Origin: Bacteroidota bacterium
GTDB lineage: Bacteria > Bacteroidota > Bacteroidia > B-17B0 > Aurantibacillaceae
NCBI GenBank assembly: GCA_013697245.1
Contig: JACCXH010000051.1
Span: forward strand, 124,001 to 188,000
DNA: 64,000 nt
Direction of reading: 5' to 3'
The notes beneath the pieces are model-generated. The model worked only from the letters and a program-made list of their open reading frames with translations. It was not told the origin of the DNA and did not search any database. How positions within the stretch are numbered: the first letter of the stretch is position 1; each line of letters opens with the position of its first letter. Positions 17,037-26,152 of the stretch are shown in pieces. Both the position numbers and the translations under genes were made by a program.

Positions 17037-17930
17037 TTAATTTTTCCGTATAAAATTTCCTAATACACTTAAATAAGTTGTAAAACCCATTTTTGCCGGA
17101 ACCTCGCTATGATCAGCACCGTCAACTAAAAATTTTTCTTTGTAGCTGCCGCTGTAATTGTTGTAAACTATCTGGCCATGTGTTTTATAATTTAAGAAAT
17201 TATCATTGGTGCCATGTATCCATAAAAAAGGTTGAGTTACTTTTTTGATTTCTTCAGCATTATCAATTTTTAGGTTAGTAAAATAATCTGCAGGCATGTT
17301 AAGTTGTGAAGCATCCTGTACCATTACTGCTGCGCTCCCAAAGGGCGCTTCTAAAATTATTTTTGAAGGCGTTAATGTTCGTGGATTAGCAGTTAATTCA
17401 GTGGCAGAAGCTGTGCCTAAACTAAAACCATAAATAATTAATCTTGTATTTGTTACTCCTTTTTCTTTTAACCATTTCATACAGGCATCTACATCCGCAT
17501 ACATACCTTCCTCTGTGGGCTTACCTTCGCTCAGGCCGTATCCGCGGTAATCCATCATTAAAACGCCATACCTGTTTTTTCCATTTACATGTGCTAATAG
17601 TTTTGCGCGTTGCCAATAAAAATCCATGTGCCCTTTGTTACCGTGACAGTATAATATAATGGTATCAGTTATTATTTTTAATGGATCGCCAATATAAATT
17701 GCTTTAATAGCGGTTGCGCTGGTTTCACCACTTGCTTGTGATGACAGCGAAAGCATGTTTATAAAAGCTGTAGGAATAGCATACGAGGCATCTAAAATAA
17801 AATCCTGCTCTCCGGTATAATCATCCAATTGATAATCTTTTATTTTATTAGTGTTGTTATACAAATTGCTATCCAACTTTAAGCAGGAAGAAATAAAAAT
17901 GGATAACAATATTAATAATGTGAACCTCAT
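17037..17930 (-). CDS. Alpha/beta-hydrolase lipoprotein
   Basis: The 297-residue protein has a lipobox ending at Cys16 (FISSC), an oxyanion-type CHGNKGH motif, nucleophile elbow GFSLG with Ser170, acid Asp243 in HGTNDN and His274 in GADHSEV, a complete serine-hydrolase triad. It is probably anchored in the envelope and acts on an ester or peptide; the substrate cannot be read from sequence. It begins one base after the stop of the upstream lipoprotein gene, so it belongs to the lipA-containing minus-strand unit. Confidence 0.85.
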   Translation of the reverse strand: MRFTLLILLSIFISSCLKLDSNLYNNTNKIKDYQLDDYTGEQDFILDASYAIPTAFINMLSLSSQASGETSATAIKAIYIGDPLKIITDTIILYCHGNKGHMDFYWQRAKLLAHVNGKNRYGVLMMDYRGYGLSEGKPTEEGMYADVDACMKWLKEKGVTNTRLIIYGFSLGTASATELTANPRTLTPSKIILEAPFGSAAVMVQDASQLNMPADYFTNLKIDNAEEIKKVTQPFLWIHGTNDNFLNYKTHGQIVYNNYSGSYKEKFLVDGADHSEVPAKMGFTTYLSVLGNFIRKN

Positions 17931-17931
17931 T

Positions 17932-18603
17932 TTAAAATTTTCGTATTAAACAATAATAAAAACCCAAAGTACCTTTCCCCGAAATACCTATATAATCTAC
18001 AACTCCTGGTTTATTTGGAATACCAAGTCCTAAATAACTTAATTCAAACTGATGCTGCCATTTTGGTTTTACGATCATATATCCTAAGTGTAAATTAGGT
18101 ATTACATGACGTTGCTGAATCTCATTATGCGCCTTATATTTTGAGAATTCAAACCACGAATTAGCTCCGGCATATATGTATGAAGGTTTTTCCATGATAT
18201 GGAAATAAGTATTTACATCTGCCGAAGGCCATACTCTAAAACCGGTAGTGTTTCTAATATTATAAGCTATCTGAAGTGCAGGCGATGCACTGAGCCCAAA
18301 TTTATTTTCTATTTCAAATAATTTTAGTGTTGTACCAATATCACTTTGTAAATTTCCAAATAATAAACTGGTTGTGTGTAAACTTCCAAATCCTGTAACC
18401 TTATTTGTTAATCCATAACCATAAGCTAATGTGGTAAAAGGGATGGGAATTGGCGCTCCTGCAAATTGTATCATAGGTCCGCCAAACGAAAAAGAAGCGG
18501 CCTGTTGTTTTTTTTCTAAAGGTTTTATAAAGCGGGAAGGAGCACAATTTTGAAAAAAATAAATACAAACAATAATAAATGTAGATTTTATTATTGCAGT
18601 CAT
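17932..18603 (-). CDS. Hypothetical lipoprotein with beta-rich body
   Basis: About 223 residues starting MTAIIKSTFIIVCIYFFQNCAPS, with a lipobox Cys near residue 20. The body is rich in Gly, Tyr and short amphipathic strands (YGYGLTNKVTGFGSLHTTSLLFGNL), consistent with an envelope beta-structure; I do not recognise a family. The start at 18603 is chosen because lipA ends at 18605; a longer frame would run back into lipA. The tail (GTLGFYYCLIRKF) ends in Phe, as barrels often do. Confidence 0.7.
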   Translation of the reverse strand: MTAIIKSTFIIVCIYFFQNCAPSRFIKPLEKKQQAASFSFGGPMIQFAGAPIPIPFTTLAYGYGLTNKVTGFGSLHTTSLLFGNLQSDIGTTLKLFEIENKFGLSASPALQIAYNIRNTTGFRVWPSADVNTYFHIMEKPSYIYAGANSWFEFSKYKAHNEIQQRHVIPNLHLGYMIVKPKWQHQFELSYLGLGIPNKPGVVDYIGISGKGTLGFYYCLIRKF

Positions 18604-18604
18604 T

Positions 18605-19468
18605 TTAAAAAATATGTTTTTCTGCGTGGTAAGAAGAGCGTACCAAAGGGCCACTTTCTACAAATCTAAAGCCTTTATTTAAAGCGTAATCTTTATATTT
18701 TTTGAAATCATCGGGGTGCACAAAACGCGCTACGGGTAAGTGTTTTGGGGTTGGCTGTAGATATTGACCAATTGTAACAACATCGCATTTTACATTGGCA
18801 AGATCGTCAATAGTTGCATAAACCTCTTCGTCTGTTTCTCCCAAGCCAACCATGATGCCGCTTTTTGTTTTAACACCCGCTTCATCCAAACGTTTTAATA
18901 CTTCCATGCTGCGGTCGTATTTGGCTTGTATCCGAACCTGCGCAGTTAAACGTCTAACTGTTTCAATGTTGTGCGACACAATATCGGGTTGTGCATCAAT
19001 AATGCGTTGTAAATTTTCCCATTTACCTGCAAAGTCAGGAATTAAACATTCAAATTTTGTTTCAGGACTAATAACACGAATTTCTTTAATGGTCTCTGCC
19101 CAGATAATTGATCCACCATCTTTCAGGTCATCCCTGTCAACACTTGTAATTACACAATGTTTAACGCCCATTAATTTTACAGAATCTGCAATACGTTTTG
19201 GTTCATCCCAATCTGCTGGTTTTGGTTTACCTGTTGCAACAGCACAGAAACCGCAACTGCGTGTACAGATATTCCCTAAGATCATAAATGTAGCAGTGCC
19301 TGCGCCCCAGCATTCGCCCATATTAGGACAATTTCCACTTTCGCAGATGGTGTGTAATTTGTGTTTACTTACAATGCCGCGTACTTTTACATACTCTTCG
19401 CCGGTAGGTAATTTTACGCGTAACCAATCAGGTTTTTTGATCTTTTGAATTTCTTGAGTGGGTTCCAT
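18605..19468 (-). CDS. lipA: Lipoyl synthase
   Basis: LipA is a radical-SAM enzyme that inserts two sulfurs into octanoyl groups on lipoyl domains such as those of the PDH E2 encoded further right in this window. The 287 residues contain the auxiliary cluster motif [12 protein letters not shown] (Cys42, 47, 53), the radical-SAM motif CTRSCGFC (Cys68, 72, 75) and the C-terminal RSSYHAE with the conserved serine ligand. The gene starts directly after the stop of the upstream hypothetical gene (19469). Confidence 0.98.
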   Translation of the reverse strand: MEPTQEIQKIKKPDWLRVKLPTGEEYVKVRGIVSKHKLHTICESGNCPNMGECWGAGTATFMILGNICTRSCGFCAVATGKPKPADWDEPKRIADSVKLMGVKHCVITSVDRDDLKDGGSIIWAETIKEIRVISPETKFECLIPDFAGKWENLQRIIDAQPDIVSHNIETVRRLTAQVRIQAKYDRSMEVLKRLDEAGVKTKSGIMVGLGETDEEVYATIDDLANVKCDVVTIGQYLQPTPKHLPVARFVHPDDFKKYKDYALNKGFRFVESGPLVRSSYHAEKHIF

Positions 19469-20233
19469 CTAATACCATTTTGAGCCAAACACAAAACCTA
19501 CGTGAAAGGTTACAATTAAGTTTTCGGCCGGATTTCTTGCCATGATTGGCACTGCTTTCGGGAAAAAATCTAAAGAGATGCCCGTTTCTATAGCACGAAT
19601 AAGATTCGTATATGGTGAGTATTCAAAACTTAAATTAAATTTTGCGCTAGCCCCCGGATAAATTTTTGTTTCTGCCAGGCCGTCTGCAAATGCTCCACGG
19701 CCAACAACACTATCCTGTGTAAAGCTTTCTGAATCAAATTTTACAACATCCGGACTGGTTTGCCCTGTTGTACTAGTTTGTGACCTATAAACCTGAACAT
19801 AGTATGGCTTTGCAAATGCAAGAGTAGGACCAATCGAGTAACTGTATCTTACTTCAACAGCTTTGTTATCTGCCTTCGAAAATAAAACCTTTTGCATACC
19901 TACAGCACCGCGTAATAAAAAAACCTGATTTAATTTACCATACACAAATCTTTTTTTATCCTGCGCAGAACCACTAACTTTTACTTCTTTAGGATGTTTT
20001 AAAGATTGAAGATCGATCTCGTAATAAGAACGGGTTTTAGCAGTAATATGTTTGCCACGGCGATATAAAAAACCAAAACCTCTTGTGTTGGCATATATTT
20101 TACCCGAACCTTCATTCCTATACAATACATTAAGGGTAGTACCATCATCAGTATTTAATGCCGGCTTGGGTTGCGAATAAGTAAATTCGCAAAAAAAGAA
20201 GCAAATAATAAGGATATAAACAGTTCTAAACAT
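19469..20233 (-). CDS. Hypothetical exported beta-rich protein
   Basis: A 254-residue protein with a signal peptide (ILIICFFFCEFTYSQ) and an extended beta-strand body including YRNEGSGKIYANTRGFGFLYRRGKHITAKTRSYYEIDL and a C-terminal FHVGFVFGSKWY that ends in an aromatic residue, suggesting an outer-membrane barrel. Similar exported proteins often sit immediately upstream of lipA in Bacteroidota, but the function is unknown. It is the first gene of the minus-strand unit and diverges from the OsmC gene. Confidence 0.7.
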   Translation of the reverse strand: MFRTVYILIICFFFCEFTYSQPKPALNTDDGTTLNVLYRNEGSGKIYANTRGFGFLYRRGKHITAKTRSYYEIDLQSLKHPKEVKVSGSAQDKKRFVYGKLNQVFLLRGAVGMQKVLFSKADNKAVEVRYSYSIGPTLAFAKPYYVQVYRSQTSTTGQTSPDVVKFDSESFTQDSVVGRGAFADGLAETKIYPGASAKFNLSFEYSPYTNLIRAIETGISLDFFPKAVPIMARNPAENLIVTFHVGFVFGSKWY

Positions 20234-20267
20234 TATAACAAATTTAAAGAATTACGAGGTATTATCC

Positions 20268-20275
20268 TATTTTTG
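20268..20275 (+). promoter_or_regulatory. Possible -7 box for the OsmC gene
   Basis: TATTTTTG matches the Bacteroidota -7 consensus TAnnTTTG and lies 14 bp before the ATG at 20290. The expected -33 position reads TTTA rather than TTTG, so only half of the promoter is supported. Confidence 0.35.
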
Positions 20276-20289
20276 TATAAACAAAAGTT

Positions 20290-20697
20290 ATGGCAACAAG
20301 TTTAGTAAAATATGTTGGGCAATTAAGGACTGAAGCCACACACCTTCAATCGGGTACTGTTATCAATACCGATGCCCCAAAGGATAATCACGGTAAAGGC
20401 GAGGCCTTTTCTCCCACTGATCTTGTGGCAACAGCCTTGGCCAGTTGTATGATATCAATTATGGGCATAGTAGCCATGAAAGAAGGCTTTACCAGTATTG
20501 ACGGGACAACCGGGGAAGTTGTAAAAGTAATGTACCCCGATCCTCGCAGAATAGGTGAGATCCACATAAAGATCACGTTCCCTAAAAATAATTTTACAGA
20601 TAAAGAAAAAAGCATGTACGAACATGCAGCAAATACCTGTCCGGTTGCTAAAAGCATACACCCTGATATAAAACAGCTAATAGAATTTATATGGTAA
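20290..20697 (+). CDS. OsmC-family peroxiredoxin-like protein
   Basis: The 135-residue length is typical. The two redox cysteines of the OsmC/Ohr family are in place: Cys53 in ALASCMISI and Cys117 in ANTCPVAKS. The family reduces organic or fatty-acid hydroperoxides with thiol cofactors in the cytoplasm. The sequence fits the YhfA/OsmC branch better than Ohr, but this is a judgement by eye. The gene stands alone between a divergent envelope gene and a flippase gene. Confidence 0.92.
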   Translation: MATSLVKYVGQLRTEATHLQSGTVINTDAPKDNHGKGEAFSPTDLVATALASCMISIMGIVAMKEGFTSIDGTTGEVVKVMYPDPRRIGEIHIKITFPKNNFTDKEKSMYEHAANTCPVAKSIHPDIKQLIEFIW

Positions 20698-20736
20698 TTT
20701 TTAACTTATTTTCACGTTAATAATAAGCGGGCTTAT

Positions 20737-21984
20737 ATGTTTAAAAATATAATACACAGTTTATTTACCAAAGGGCTTGTTGCGGTTATTAATTTTTTTA
20801 TCCTAATTATTTCCTCAAGGTATTTAGGGGTTAGCTCGCGTGGCGAAATAAGTATTTTTATTTTAAATATTGCTATTATTCAAATTGTGAATGAAGTTTA
20901 TACCGGCTACAGCCTGGTTTATTTTATTCCAAAATTCGACCTTAAAAAAATGTATGTTTTTGGATTGGTGTACACGCTTATTTTTTGTTCTTTAAGTAAT
21001 GTGGTTGTGATTTTTTTTAATAAACAGGTGCCAGGTTATGGCTGGTTGGGTTATATAGTTTCCTTACTCATAATTATAAATACATTTAATTGCGTTTTAA
21101 TTTTAGGAAAAGAAAAAGTTAAGGTTTATAATTTTTTAAACCTTATTCAACCTTTACTGTTATTGATGGGCCTGGGTTTTGCGCTTTTGTTCTTAAAAGA
21201 GTTTACATTTAATGCATACATTTTTCCCTTATTAATTTCGTTTGTAGTTGCATTTATTTTTTCAACTGCAGTTGTATTAAAATTTGACCTTAAATTATCA
21301 GCGGGAAAAACCTTTGATATTAAACCAATAATCATTAATGGTTTAATTTGTCAGATGGCTGTGTTGATGCATATATTTTGCAACCGTTACAGTTATTATT
21401 TATTACCAAGTTCCGCAAAAGTAGGCCTATATTCTTCCGCTTCTTCTTTAATAGAATCTGTTCTCATTATTGCTAATGGTATATCACCGGTTTTATTGGC
21501 GAGAGTAGCAAATACAGGCAACACGCTTAGGTCTTCGGAAATGACATTAAGTTTAAGTAAAGCCAGCTTAATTTTTAGTTTTATAGCTGTGTTGGTTATT
21601 TTTTTATTACCTGAAGATTTTTTTATTTACCTGTTGGGAGATGGTTATGTGGGCATCAAACGTTTAATGATGTTGTACTCTCCGGGAATTTTAATGGTTA
21701 GTTTTTTTGGAATTATCAGCAATTATTTTTCGGCACTTGGAAAATTAAAACTGACCTTGGTTTGCAACAGTTTTGGTTTTATAATTTCGTTGTTGCTGGC
21801 ACCAATATTAATTAAAAAGTACGATGTGGATGGCGCTGCCTATACCGTTAACATTGCTTATCTGGCGGTAGCATTGGCCATTGGCGCTGCTTTTTTTATT
21901 AATAATAAAATGAAATTACAGCGCTTGTTCAGTGTTAAAAATGATCTTCAGAATTTAAAGGATCTTGTTGCATCAAAGAATTGA
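20737..21984 (+). CDS. Polysaccharide flippase-like membrane protein (Wzx/MATE type)
   Basis: A 415-residue, strongly hydrophobic protein with about 12 membrane helices, beginning HSLFTKGLVAVINFFILIISSRYLGVSSRGEIS, the usual start of lipopolysaccharide or O-antigen flippases. A conserved-type loop (LGDGYVGIKRLMMLYSPGILMVSF) lies near residue 300. It probably flips undecaprenyl-linked glycans across the inner membrane. The glycan cluster starting at 23.8 kb lies just beyond a convergent L,D-transpeptidase and may supply the substrate. Confidence 0.88.
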   Translation: MFKNIIHSLFTKGLVAVINFFILIISSRYLGVSSRGEISIFILNIAIIQIVNEVYTGYSLVYFIPKFDLKKMYVFGLVYTLIFCSLSNVVVIFFNKQVPGYGWLGYIVSLLIIINTFNCVLILGKEKVKVYNFLNLIQPLLLLMGLGFALLFLKEFTFNAYIFPLLISFVVAFIFSTAVVLKFDLKLSAGKTFDIKPIIINGLICQMAVLMHIFCNRYSYYLLPSSAKVGLYSSASSLIESVLIIANGISPVLLARVANTGNTLRSSEMTLSLSKASLIFSFIAVLVIFLLPEDFFIYLLGDGYVGIKRLMMLYSPGILMVSFFGIISNYFSALGKLKLTLVCNSFGFIISLLLAPILIKKYDVDGAAYTVNIAYLAVALAIGAAFFINNKMKLQRLFSVKNDLQNLKDLVASKN

Positions 21985-22002
21985 TCTATCTGTAGATCAA
22001 TT
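21979..22002. terminator. Bidirectional hairpin spanning both stop codons
   Basis: AATTGATCTA-TCTG-TAGATCAATT is a perfect 10-bp stem with a 4-nt loop. It contains the stop of the flippase gene (21982-21984) and the stop of the convergent L,D-transpeptidase gene (21986-21988). A short T run follows on the plus strand. The stem is AT-rich, so its strength as an intrinsic terminator is uncertain. Confidence 0.6.
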
Positions 22003-23695
22003 TTATCATCTGCTCATCTTTCTTGTAAATATCAATGAATAAATTAAATTTCTTATCCTCGCTTTGCGGATTTTTTTTCGTTTTACCTTTCTTATCCTTC
22101 GCGATTTCAACATTTGCTGTATAATACCGCACGTAAATTGGTAAAGGCTTTCTAAGGTTGATCTGCTTCTGTTCAGGTCGCGCAAAATAGGCCCTCAAGG
22201 TATCGTAAGGTAATTTTAAGGTATCGTCGCGAATTAAAAAACGGGCCAGCTCCACAAATTTTTCTAATCGCATGCAACCATGACTTTGATAACGGTAAAA
22301 AGTTTTAAAATAACGTTTGCTGTTTGTATCGTGCAAATAAACTCCGTATTTATTATTGAAGTTGAATTTACAAATACCCAAACTATTATCATCGCCAATA
22401 CGCTGCCTGAATTTTACCGGTAAATATTCTTTACTAAAGCGTTTCCAATTTAATTTACTTGGTGGAACTACTTCGCCTTTATAATTAATGCACTCAAAAT
22501 TATGTTTGTGTAAATAATTGGTATCGTGTTTTACCATTGGCAAGATCTCTTTCCAGGCAATGGTGTAGGGCACGCTCCAGTATGGGTAAACAAGCATGTA
22601 GGTTATTTTACTTTTTAAAGTAGGTGTTTGTGTTTCGGGTTTACCAACAACAATGCGGCTATTTAAAACGAGTGTATCTTCTTTGTGTTTCTTATCCCAT
22701 TCATAAACATTAATTTCGGCAGAAGGAATATTTACAATCGCATATCTTTCCGGATATTTGGTTGGTTCCCAACGCCAGCGTTCCAAGGCCATTTCCATTT
22801 GGCGAATGGTTTGTTCTTTTGATAAACTTAAGGTCTGACGGGTTAACTTTCCTAATTTTCCATCAGTTTCAAGATTGAATTTTTTCTGATAGTTTTTAAT
22901 GGCTGTTGCTAATTTTAAACTATCATTCAAATTTAAAGTATCGTTATAATCTCCGGTTTTAATTAATTTTTGTTTAAGATCTTCTTTAAATTTTATTGTG
23001 TCAGTAATATTTTTAAAAGAAATTGTATCCCAGTTCAGTTTTTCATTTTCAATAACATAATTTCTTATCGCTTGTTTTAAAAAGTGATAACCCGCATGTT
23101 TTGGCTCTAATGAATCAAACGCTAGGCGCATTTTACCGGGCTCCAAGCCCATCTTTAAGATCTCTACCCAATTGGTATCCAGTTTTTTTGGTTTCCATTC
23201 CAATAAAATTGTATCGGTGCTAAAACGACCTTTATTTAAATGGGCGCCAAATTTTAAATAGGCATCTGTAAATAATACTTCGGCTTCGGCAACTGCTGTA
23301 ACATTATAGGCATCTTCTTTTTTATCATAAAATTCTGAACTAAGTTGTTCTAGTTTTTTAAAATGATAGTCGTTGGGGTACAAACCGTACATACGTGCAT
23401 TTTTTATGATCGTATAAACAGAATCTCCTAATTTTGTGAGTTTTCCTTTATCAGAAAAAATAAGTTGTTTAGTATCTCTTAATCTTTTAAAGAAAGAAAA
23501 AGTAATAACTGTGTCTTTATTTATTGCAAGAAGTGTGTCTCCGATAGAGTTATTATAAAATCCCTCAATGATCTTTAATGTTTCTGCATTTACATTTTGC
23601 GGTTGTTTTACTTCAACTTTTTGAGTGGTATCGTTCGATCCATTTTTGCAAGCCGTAAAATAAAGTAGTGTGAATATTAAAGAGATTTTTTTCAA
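21986..23695 (-). CDS. L,D-transpeptidase (YcbB-like) lipoprotein
   Basis: A 569-residue lipoprotein (LLYFTACKNG lipobox) with a helical YcbB-type N-terminal scaffold, a peptidoglycan-binding segment (LATAIKNYQKKFNLETDGKLGKLTRQTL) and a C-terminal YkuD catalytic domain whose active site reads SHGCMRL with Cys474. Such enzymes make 3-3 cross-links in peptidoglycan or attach proteins to it. Length and order match the YcbB family (about 600 residues). It is convergent with the flippase gene and shares a hairpin with it at the 3' end. Confidence 0.93.
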   Translation of the reverse strand: MKKISLIFTLLYFTACKNGSNDTTQKVEVKQPQNVNAETLKIIEGFYNNSIGDTLLAINKDTVITFSFFKRLRDTKQLIFSDKGKLTKLGDSVYTIIKNARMYGLYPNDYHFKKLEQLSSEFYDKKEDAYNVTAVAEAEVLFTDAYLKFGAHLNKGRFSTDTILLEWKPKKLDTNWVEILKMGLEPGKMRLAFDSLEPKHAGYHFLKQAIRNYVIENEKLNWDTISFKNITDTIKFKEDLKQKLIKTGDYNDTLNLNDSLKLATAIKNYQKKFNLETDGKLGKLTRQTLSLSKEQTIRQMEMALERWRWEPTKYPERYAIVNIPSAEINVYEWDKKHKEDTLVLNSRIVVGKPETQTPTLKSKITYMLVYPYWSVPYTIAWKEILPMVKHDTNYLHKHNFECINYKGEVVPPSKLNWKRFSKEYLPVKFRQRIGDDNSLGICKFNFNNKYGVYLHDTNSKRYFKTFYRYQSHGCMRLEKFVELARFLIRDDTLKLPYDTLRAYFARPEQKQINLRKPLPIYVRYYTANVEIAKDKKGKTKKNPQSEDKKFNLFIDIYKKDEQMIKLIYR

Positions 23696-23839
23696 GGATT
23701 AAAGGTATAAAAAATAGAATTGTATGGTAAAATTAATAATAAAACTTTTATTTCATTTTAAATGATCAAAGGCACAGAACTATTGAGTGTAGGGCATTTC
23801 TAAGGGGTTAAAAAATTTTTTCAATTGCTAAGAAAATTA

Positions 23840-23847
23840 TATCTTTG
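23840..23847 (+). promoter_or_regulatory. Probable -7 box of the glycan cluster
   Basis: TATCTTTG is a full match to the Bacteroidota -7 consensus TAnnTTTG, 24 bp before the ATG at 23871 and downstream of an AT-rich gap. The -33 region is a T run rather than TTTG. It would drive the ten co-directional genes from 23.87 to 31.55 kb. Confidence 0.42.
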
Positions 23848-23870
23848 GTAAAATCTTATAATTGTCCCAA

Positions 23871-24269
23871 ATGCCCGTAAAGATCATCGATTTTCCTAAA
23901 ATACTCGATCCGAGAGGGAACTTAACGTTTATCCAAAATCCTACTCACATTCCTTTCGAGATAAAACGTGTTTTTTGGTTATACGATGTGCCGGGCGGCG
24001 AAATAAGGGGCGGACATGCCTACAAAAAGCAAGATGAAGTAATAATTGCACTTAGTGGAAGCTTTGATGTGGTTATAACCGAAGCTGATGGTACTACCAA
24101 AAAGTTCTCTCTAAACCGCTCGTACTATGGGTTATATGTTCCGGCTCAAACATGGCGACATATCGAGAACTTCTCTACCAATTCGGTTGGTTTTCACTTG
24201 TCAAGTCTTGAATACAATGCCAACGACTACATTCGCAGTTTTGAAACTTTTAAGAACGGGGGCAAATAA
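23871..24269 (+). CDS. FdtA/WxcM-like sugar 3,4-ketoisomerase homologue (His-to-Tyr variant)
   Basis: A 132-residue single-domain cupin. FdtA and QdtA enzymes convert dTDP-4-keto-6-deoxyglucose to the 3-keto isomer. The diagnostic stretch here is VPGGEIRGGHAYKKQDE: His49 is kept, but the second active-site position, His in the RGxHAHK form, is Tyr51. The protein may therefore have altered or lost activity, or belong to a Tyr-containing subfamily. ATG 23871 is preferred over an in-frame TTG at 23862. The stop overlaps the ATG of the next cupin gene by one base. Confidence 0.85.
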   Translation: MPVKIIDFPKILDPRGNLTFIQNPTHIPFEIKRVFWLYDVPGGEIRGGHAYKKQDEVIIALSGSFDVVITEADGTTKKFSLNRSYYGLYVPAQTWRHIENFSTNSVGFHLSSLEYNANDYIRSFETFKNGGK

Positions 24270-24685
24270 TGGCTATTAAAGCTACTGTAAACGATTGCAC
24301 ACTTATTAATTTGCCTCAAATAGGCGATAGAAGTGGCCATATAACTGCCTTAAATAACAATTCTGAGATACCTTTTGCAGTTAAAAGGATCTTTTATTTA
24401 TACGATATTCCGGGTGGCGAATCGCGTGGAGCCCACGCCCATAAGGAATGTCACCAATTTTTGGTAGCTGTTAGCGGATCTTTCGAGATATTGTTGGATG
24501 ATGGCAAAACACAACGAACCGTTATGTTAAGAAGCCCAAATGTTGGTCTGCACATTGCCCCGGGCATCTGGGCCTCCGAAATAAATTTTTCATCCGGTTC
24601 AATATGTCTTGTGTTGGCTTCGCAGGAATACCGGGAAGAGGATTATATCCGCAATTACAAGGATTATTTAGCCTATAATAGCTAA
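24269..24685 (+). CDS. FdtA-like sugar 3,4-ketoisomerase
   Basis: A 138-residue cupin paralogous to its upstream neighbour, with the full signature GGESRGAHAHKECHQ including His56 and His58. It is the better candidate for an active dTDP-4-keto-6-deoxyhexose 3,4-ketoisomerase, which would feed a 3-amino or 3-keto sugar pathway. No PLP aminotransferase (FdtB-like) or rmlA/rmlB gene is present in the window, so the pathway must be completed elsewhere or differ. Confidence 0.88.
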   Translation: MAIKATVNDCTLINLPQIGDRSGHITALNNNSEIPFAVKRIFYLYDIPGGESRGAHAHKECHQFLVAVSGSFEILLDDGKTQRTVMLRSPNVGLHIAPGIWASEINFSSGSICLVLASQEYREEDYIRNYKDYLAYNS

Positions 24686-24722
24686 AGATTTATAGTTATA
24701 TTTAAATAAAGAAAATTGTATA

Positions 24723-25454
24723 ATGAGTTCGAATAAAGAATTAAATTTTGATGATTTTAAGAAAATGGCTTCCGATAAAAGCCTTTCCGCTTCGGAAAAG
24801 ATCGGTTTTCCCGATTCTTACCGTAAAGGATTTTCTACAAGAATATTAAACGATATAAATTTAAAATTACCTATTTATAACACCACCAATAAAGTAATTA
24901 TAGATATTGGTTGTGGTTGCGATGAACTTACTTTTGAATTAATTGAAGTGTGCAAAAAAAATAACCACACTTTGATTTTGATCGATTCTGAAGAAATGAT
25001 CCAGGATCTGCCATCAAGCGATAAAATAATTAAGCTGGCAGGTAAATTTCCTTTTAATGATACGCGGTTAGATAAATACATTGGAAAAACTGATTATATC
25101 TTGTGTTATAGTGTAATTTTTTATGTGTTTGCTAATGATAATCTGTACGATTTTATTCATCAATCGGTTAATCTTGTAAAAGCCAACGGACGTTTATTGA
25201 TCGGCGATATTCCTAACATTGATAAGCGAGATAGATTTCTTGCATCAGAAGAAGGACAACAATTTTTAAAGAACAGCAACCAGGTAAAAGGTTCAACAGC
25301 GCACGAGAATCGTGATCAGAAAATGGATGACAGCATTGTCTTGGCAATGGTTACACGTTTACGTCGTTTCGGTTGCGAAGCTTATGTAATGCCGCAATCT
25401 GACGATCTGCCAATGGCTAATCGTCGCGAAGATATTTTAGTTATAAGGAGATAA
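24723..25454 (+). CDS. Class I SAM-dependent methyltransferase-like protein
   Basis: A 243-residue protein with motif I VIIDIGCGCDELTFELIEVC near residue 60, an acidic strand-2 motif LILIDSEE and a later VNLVKANGRLLIGDIP strand, the usual Rossmann methyltransferase layout. The substrate is probably a sugar nucleotide or glycan intermediate because all neighbours are sugar-modifying genes. It could also act on a lipid carrier or another small molecule. Start ATG 24723. Confidence 0.8.
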   Translation: MSSNKELNFDDFKKMASDKSLSASEKIGFPDSYRKGFSTRILNDINLKLPIYNTTNKVIIDIGCGCDELTFELIEVCKKNNHTLILIDSEEMIQDLPSSDKIIKLAGKFPFNDTRLDKYIGKTDYILCYSVIFYVFANDNLYDFIHQSVNLVKANGRLLIGDIPNIDKRDRFLASEEGQQFLKNSNQVKGSTAHENRDQKMDDSIVLAMVTRLRRFGCEAYVMPQSDDLPMANRREDILVIRR

Positions 25455-25460
25455 TTGGTT

Positions 25461-26135
25461 ATGAATAAAACAAAAAAATTAATTTTATTTGGCGACAGTG
25501 CTTTTGCGGAAGTGGCTTTCGAACTTTTTTCACATGATTCTGAATATGAAGTTGTGGCTTTTACCGTTAATAAAGAGTTCCTTAAAAAAGATAAATTATT
25601 TGGATTACCGGTTGTGCCTTACGAAGAAATTGAAAAATTGTATCCGCCTAAACAATACGACATGCATATTGCTTTAGTGTATAACACTTTGAACCGTACA
25701 CGTGAGAAATTTTATTCAGATGCAAAACAAAAAGGATATAGACTTGCCAATTATGTTAGCTCACGCGCTTTTGTGTGGCGGAATGTAACGATGGGCGATA
25801 ACGTTTTTATTTTTGAAGATAACACGGTGCAACCATTTGTAAAAATGGGATCTAATATTGTTTTATGGAGCGGTAATCACATCGGGCACCATTCTGTTTT
25901 AGGGGATCATTTATTTATTTCGTCACATGTTGTTATTAGCGGCTTTTGTACCGTTGGCGATTATACATTTATGGGTGTTAACTCAACGGTTGGCAATAAT
26001 ATTAATATTGGCAAAGATTGTTTGATAGGCTCTGGTTGTTTGATAGTAAAGGATACGGGCGAAGGAAAACTATTTAAAGGCTATGCATCGAAGCCAGACG
26101 AATTAAGTATTTATGATAAGTTCGGAATAAAATAA
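25461..26135 (+). CDS. PglD/NeuD-like sugar O- or N-acyltransferase
   Basis: About 225 residues: an N-terminal Rossmann-like segment (LILFGDSAFAEVAFELF) followed by a left-handed beta-helix of hexapeptide repeats. The repeats contain the catalytic-type histidines His140 and His143 in SGNHIGHHS and end with GSGCLIVKDTGEGKLFKGYASKP. The family acetylates amino-sugar nucleotides or sialic acids. The start at ATG 25461 is supported by AAGGAG at 25445-25450, one of the few clear Shine-Dalgarno sites in the window; an in-frame TTG at 25455 is too close to it. Confidence 0.88.
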   Translation: MNKTKKLILFGDSAFAEVAFELFSHDSEYEVVAFTVNKEFLKKDKLFGLPVVPYEEIEKLYPPKQYDMHIALVYNTLNRTREKFYSDAKQKGYRLANYVSSRAFVWRNVTMGDNVFIFEDNTVQPFVKMGSNIVLWSGNHIGHHSVLGDHLFISSHVVISGFCTVGDYTFMGVNSTVGNNINIGKDCLIGSGCLIVKDTGEGKLFKGYASKPDELSIYDKFGIK

Positions 26136-26152
26136 ATTTAAAAAAAGAACCC

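Noticed and set aside
18852-19448. A 198-codon open frame on the plus strand opposite lipA
   Set aside because: It lies fully antisense to lipA, whose cysteine motifs are intact, and has no recognisable domain; it is a shadow of the lipA codon pattern.
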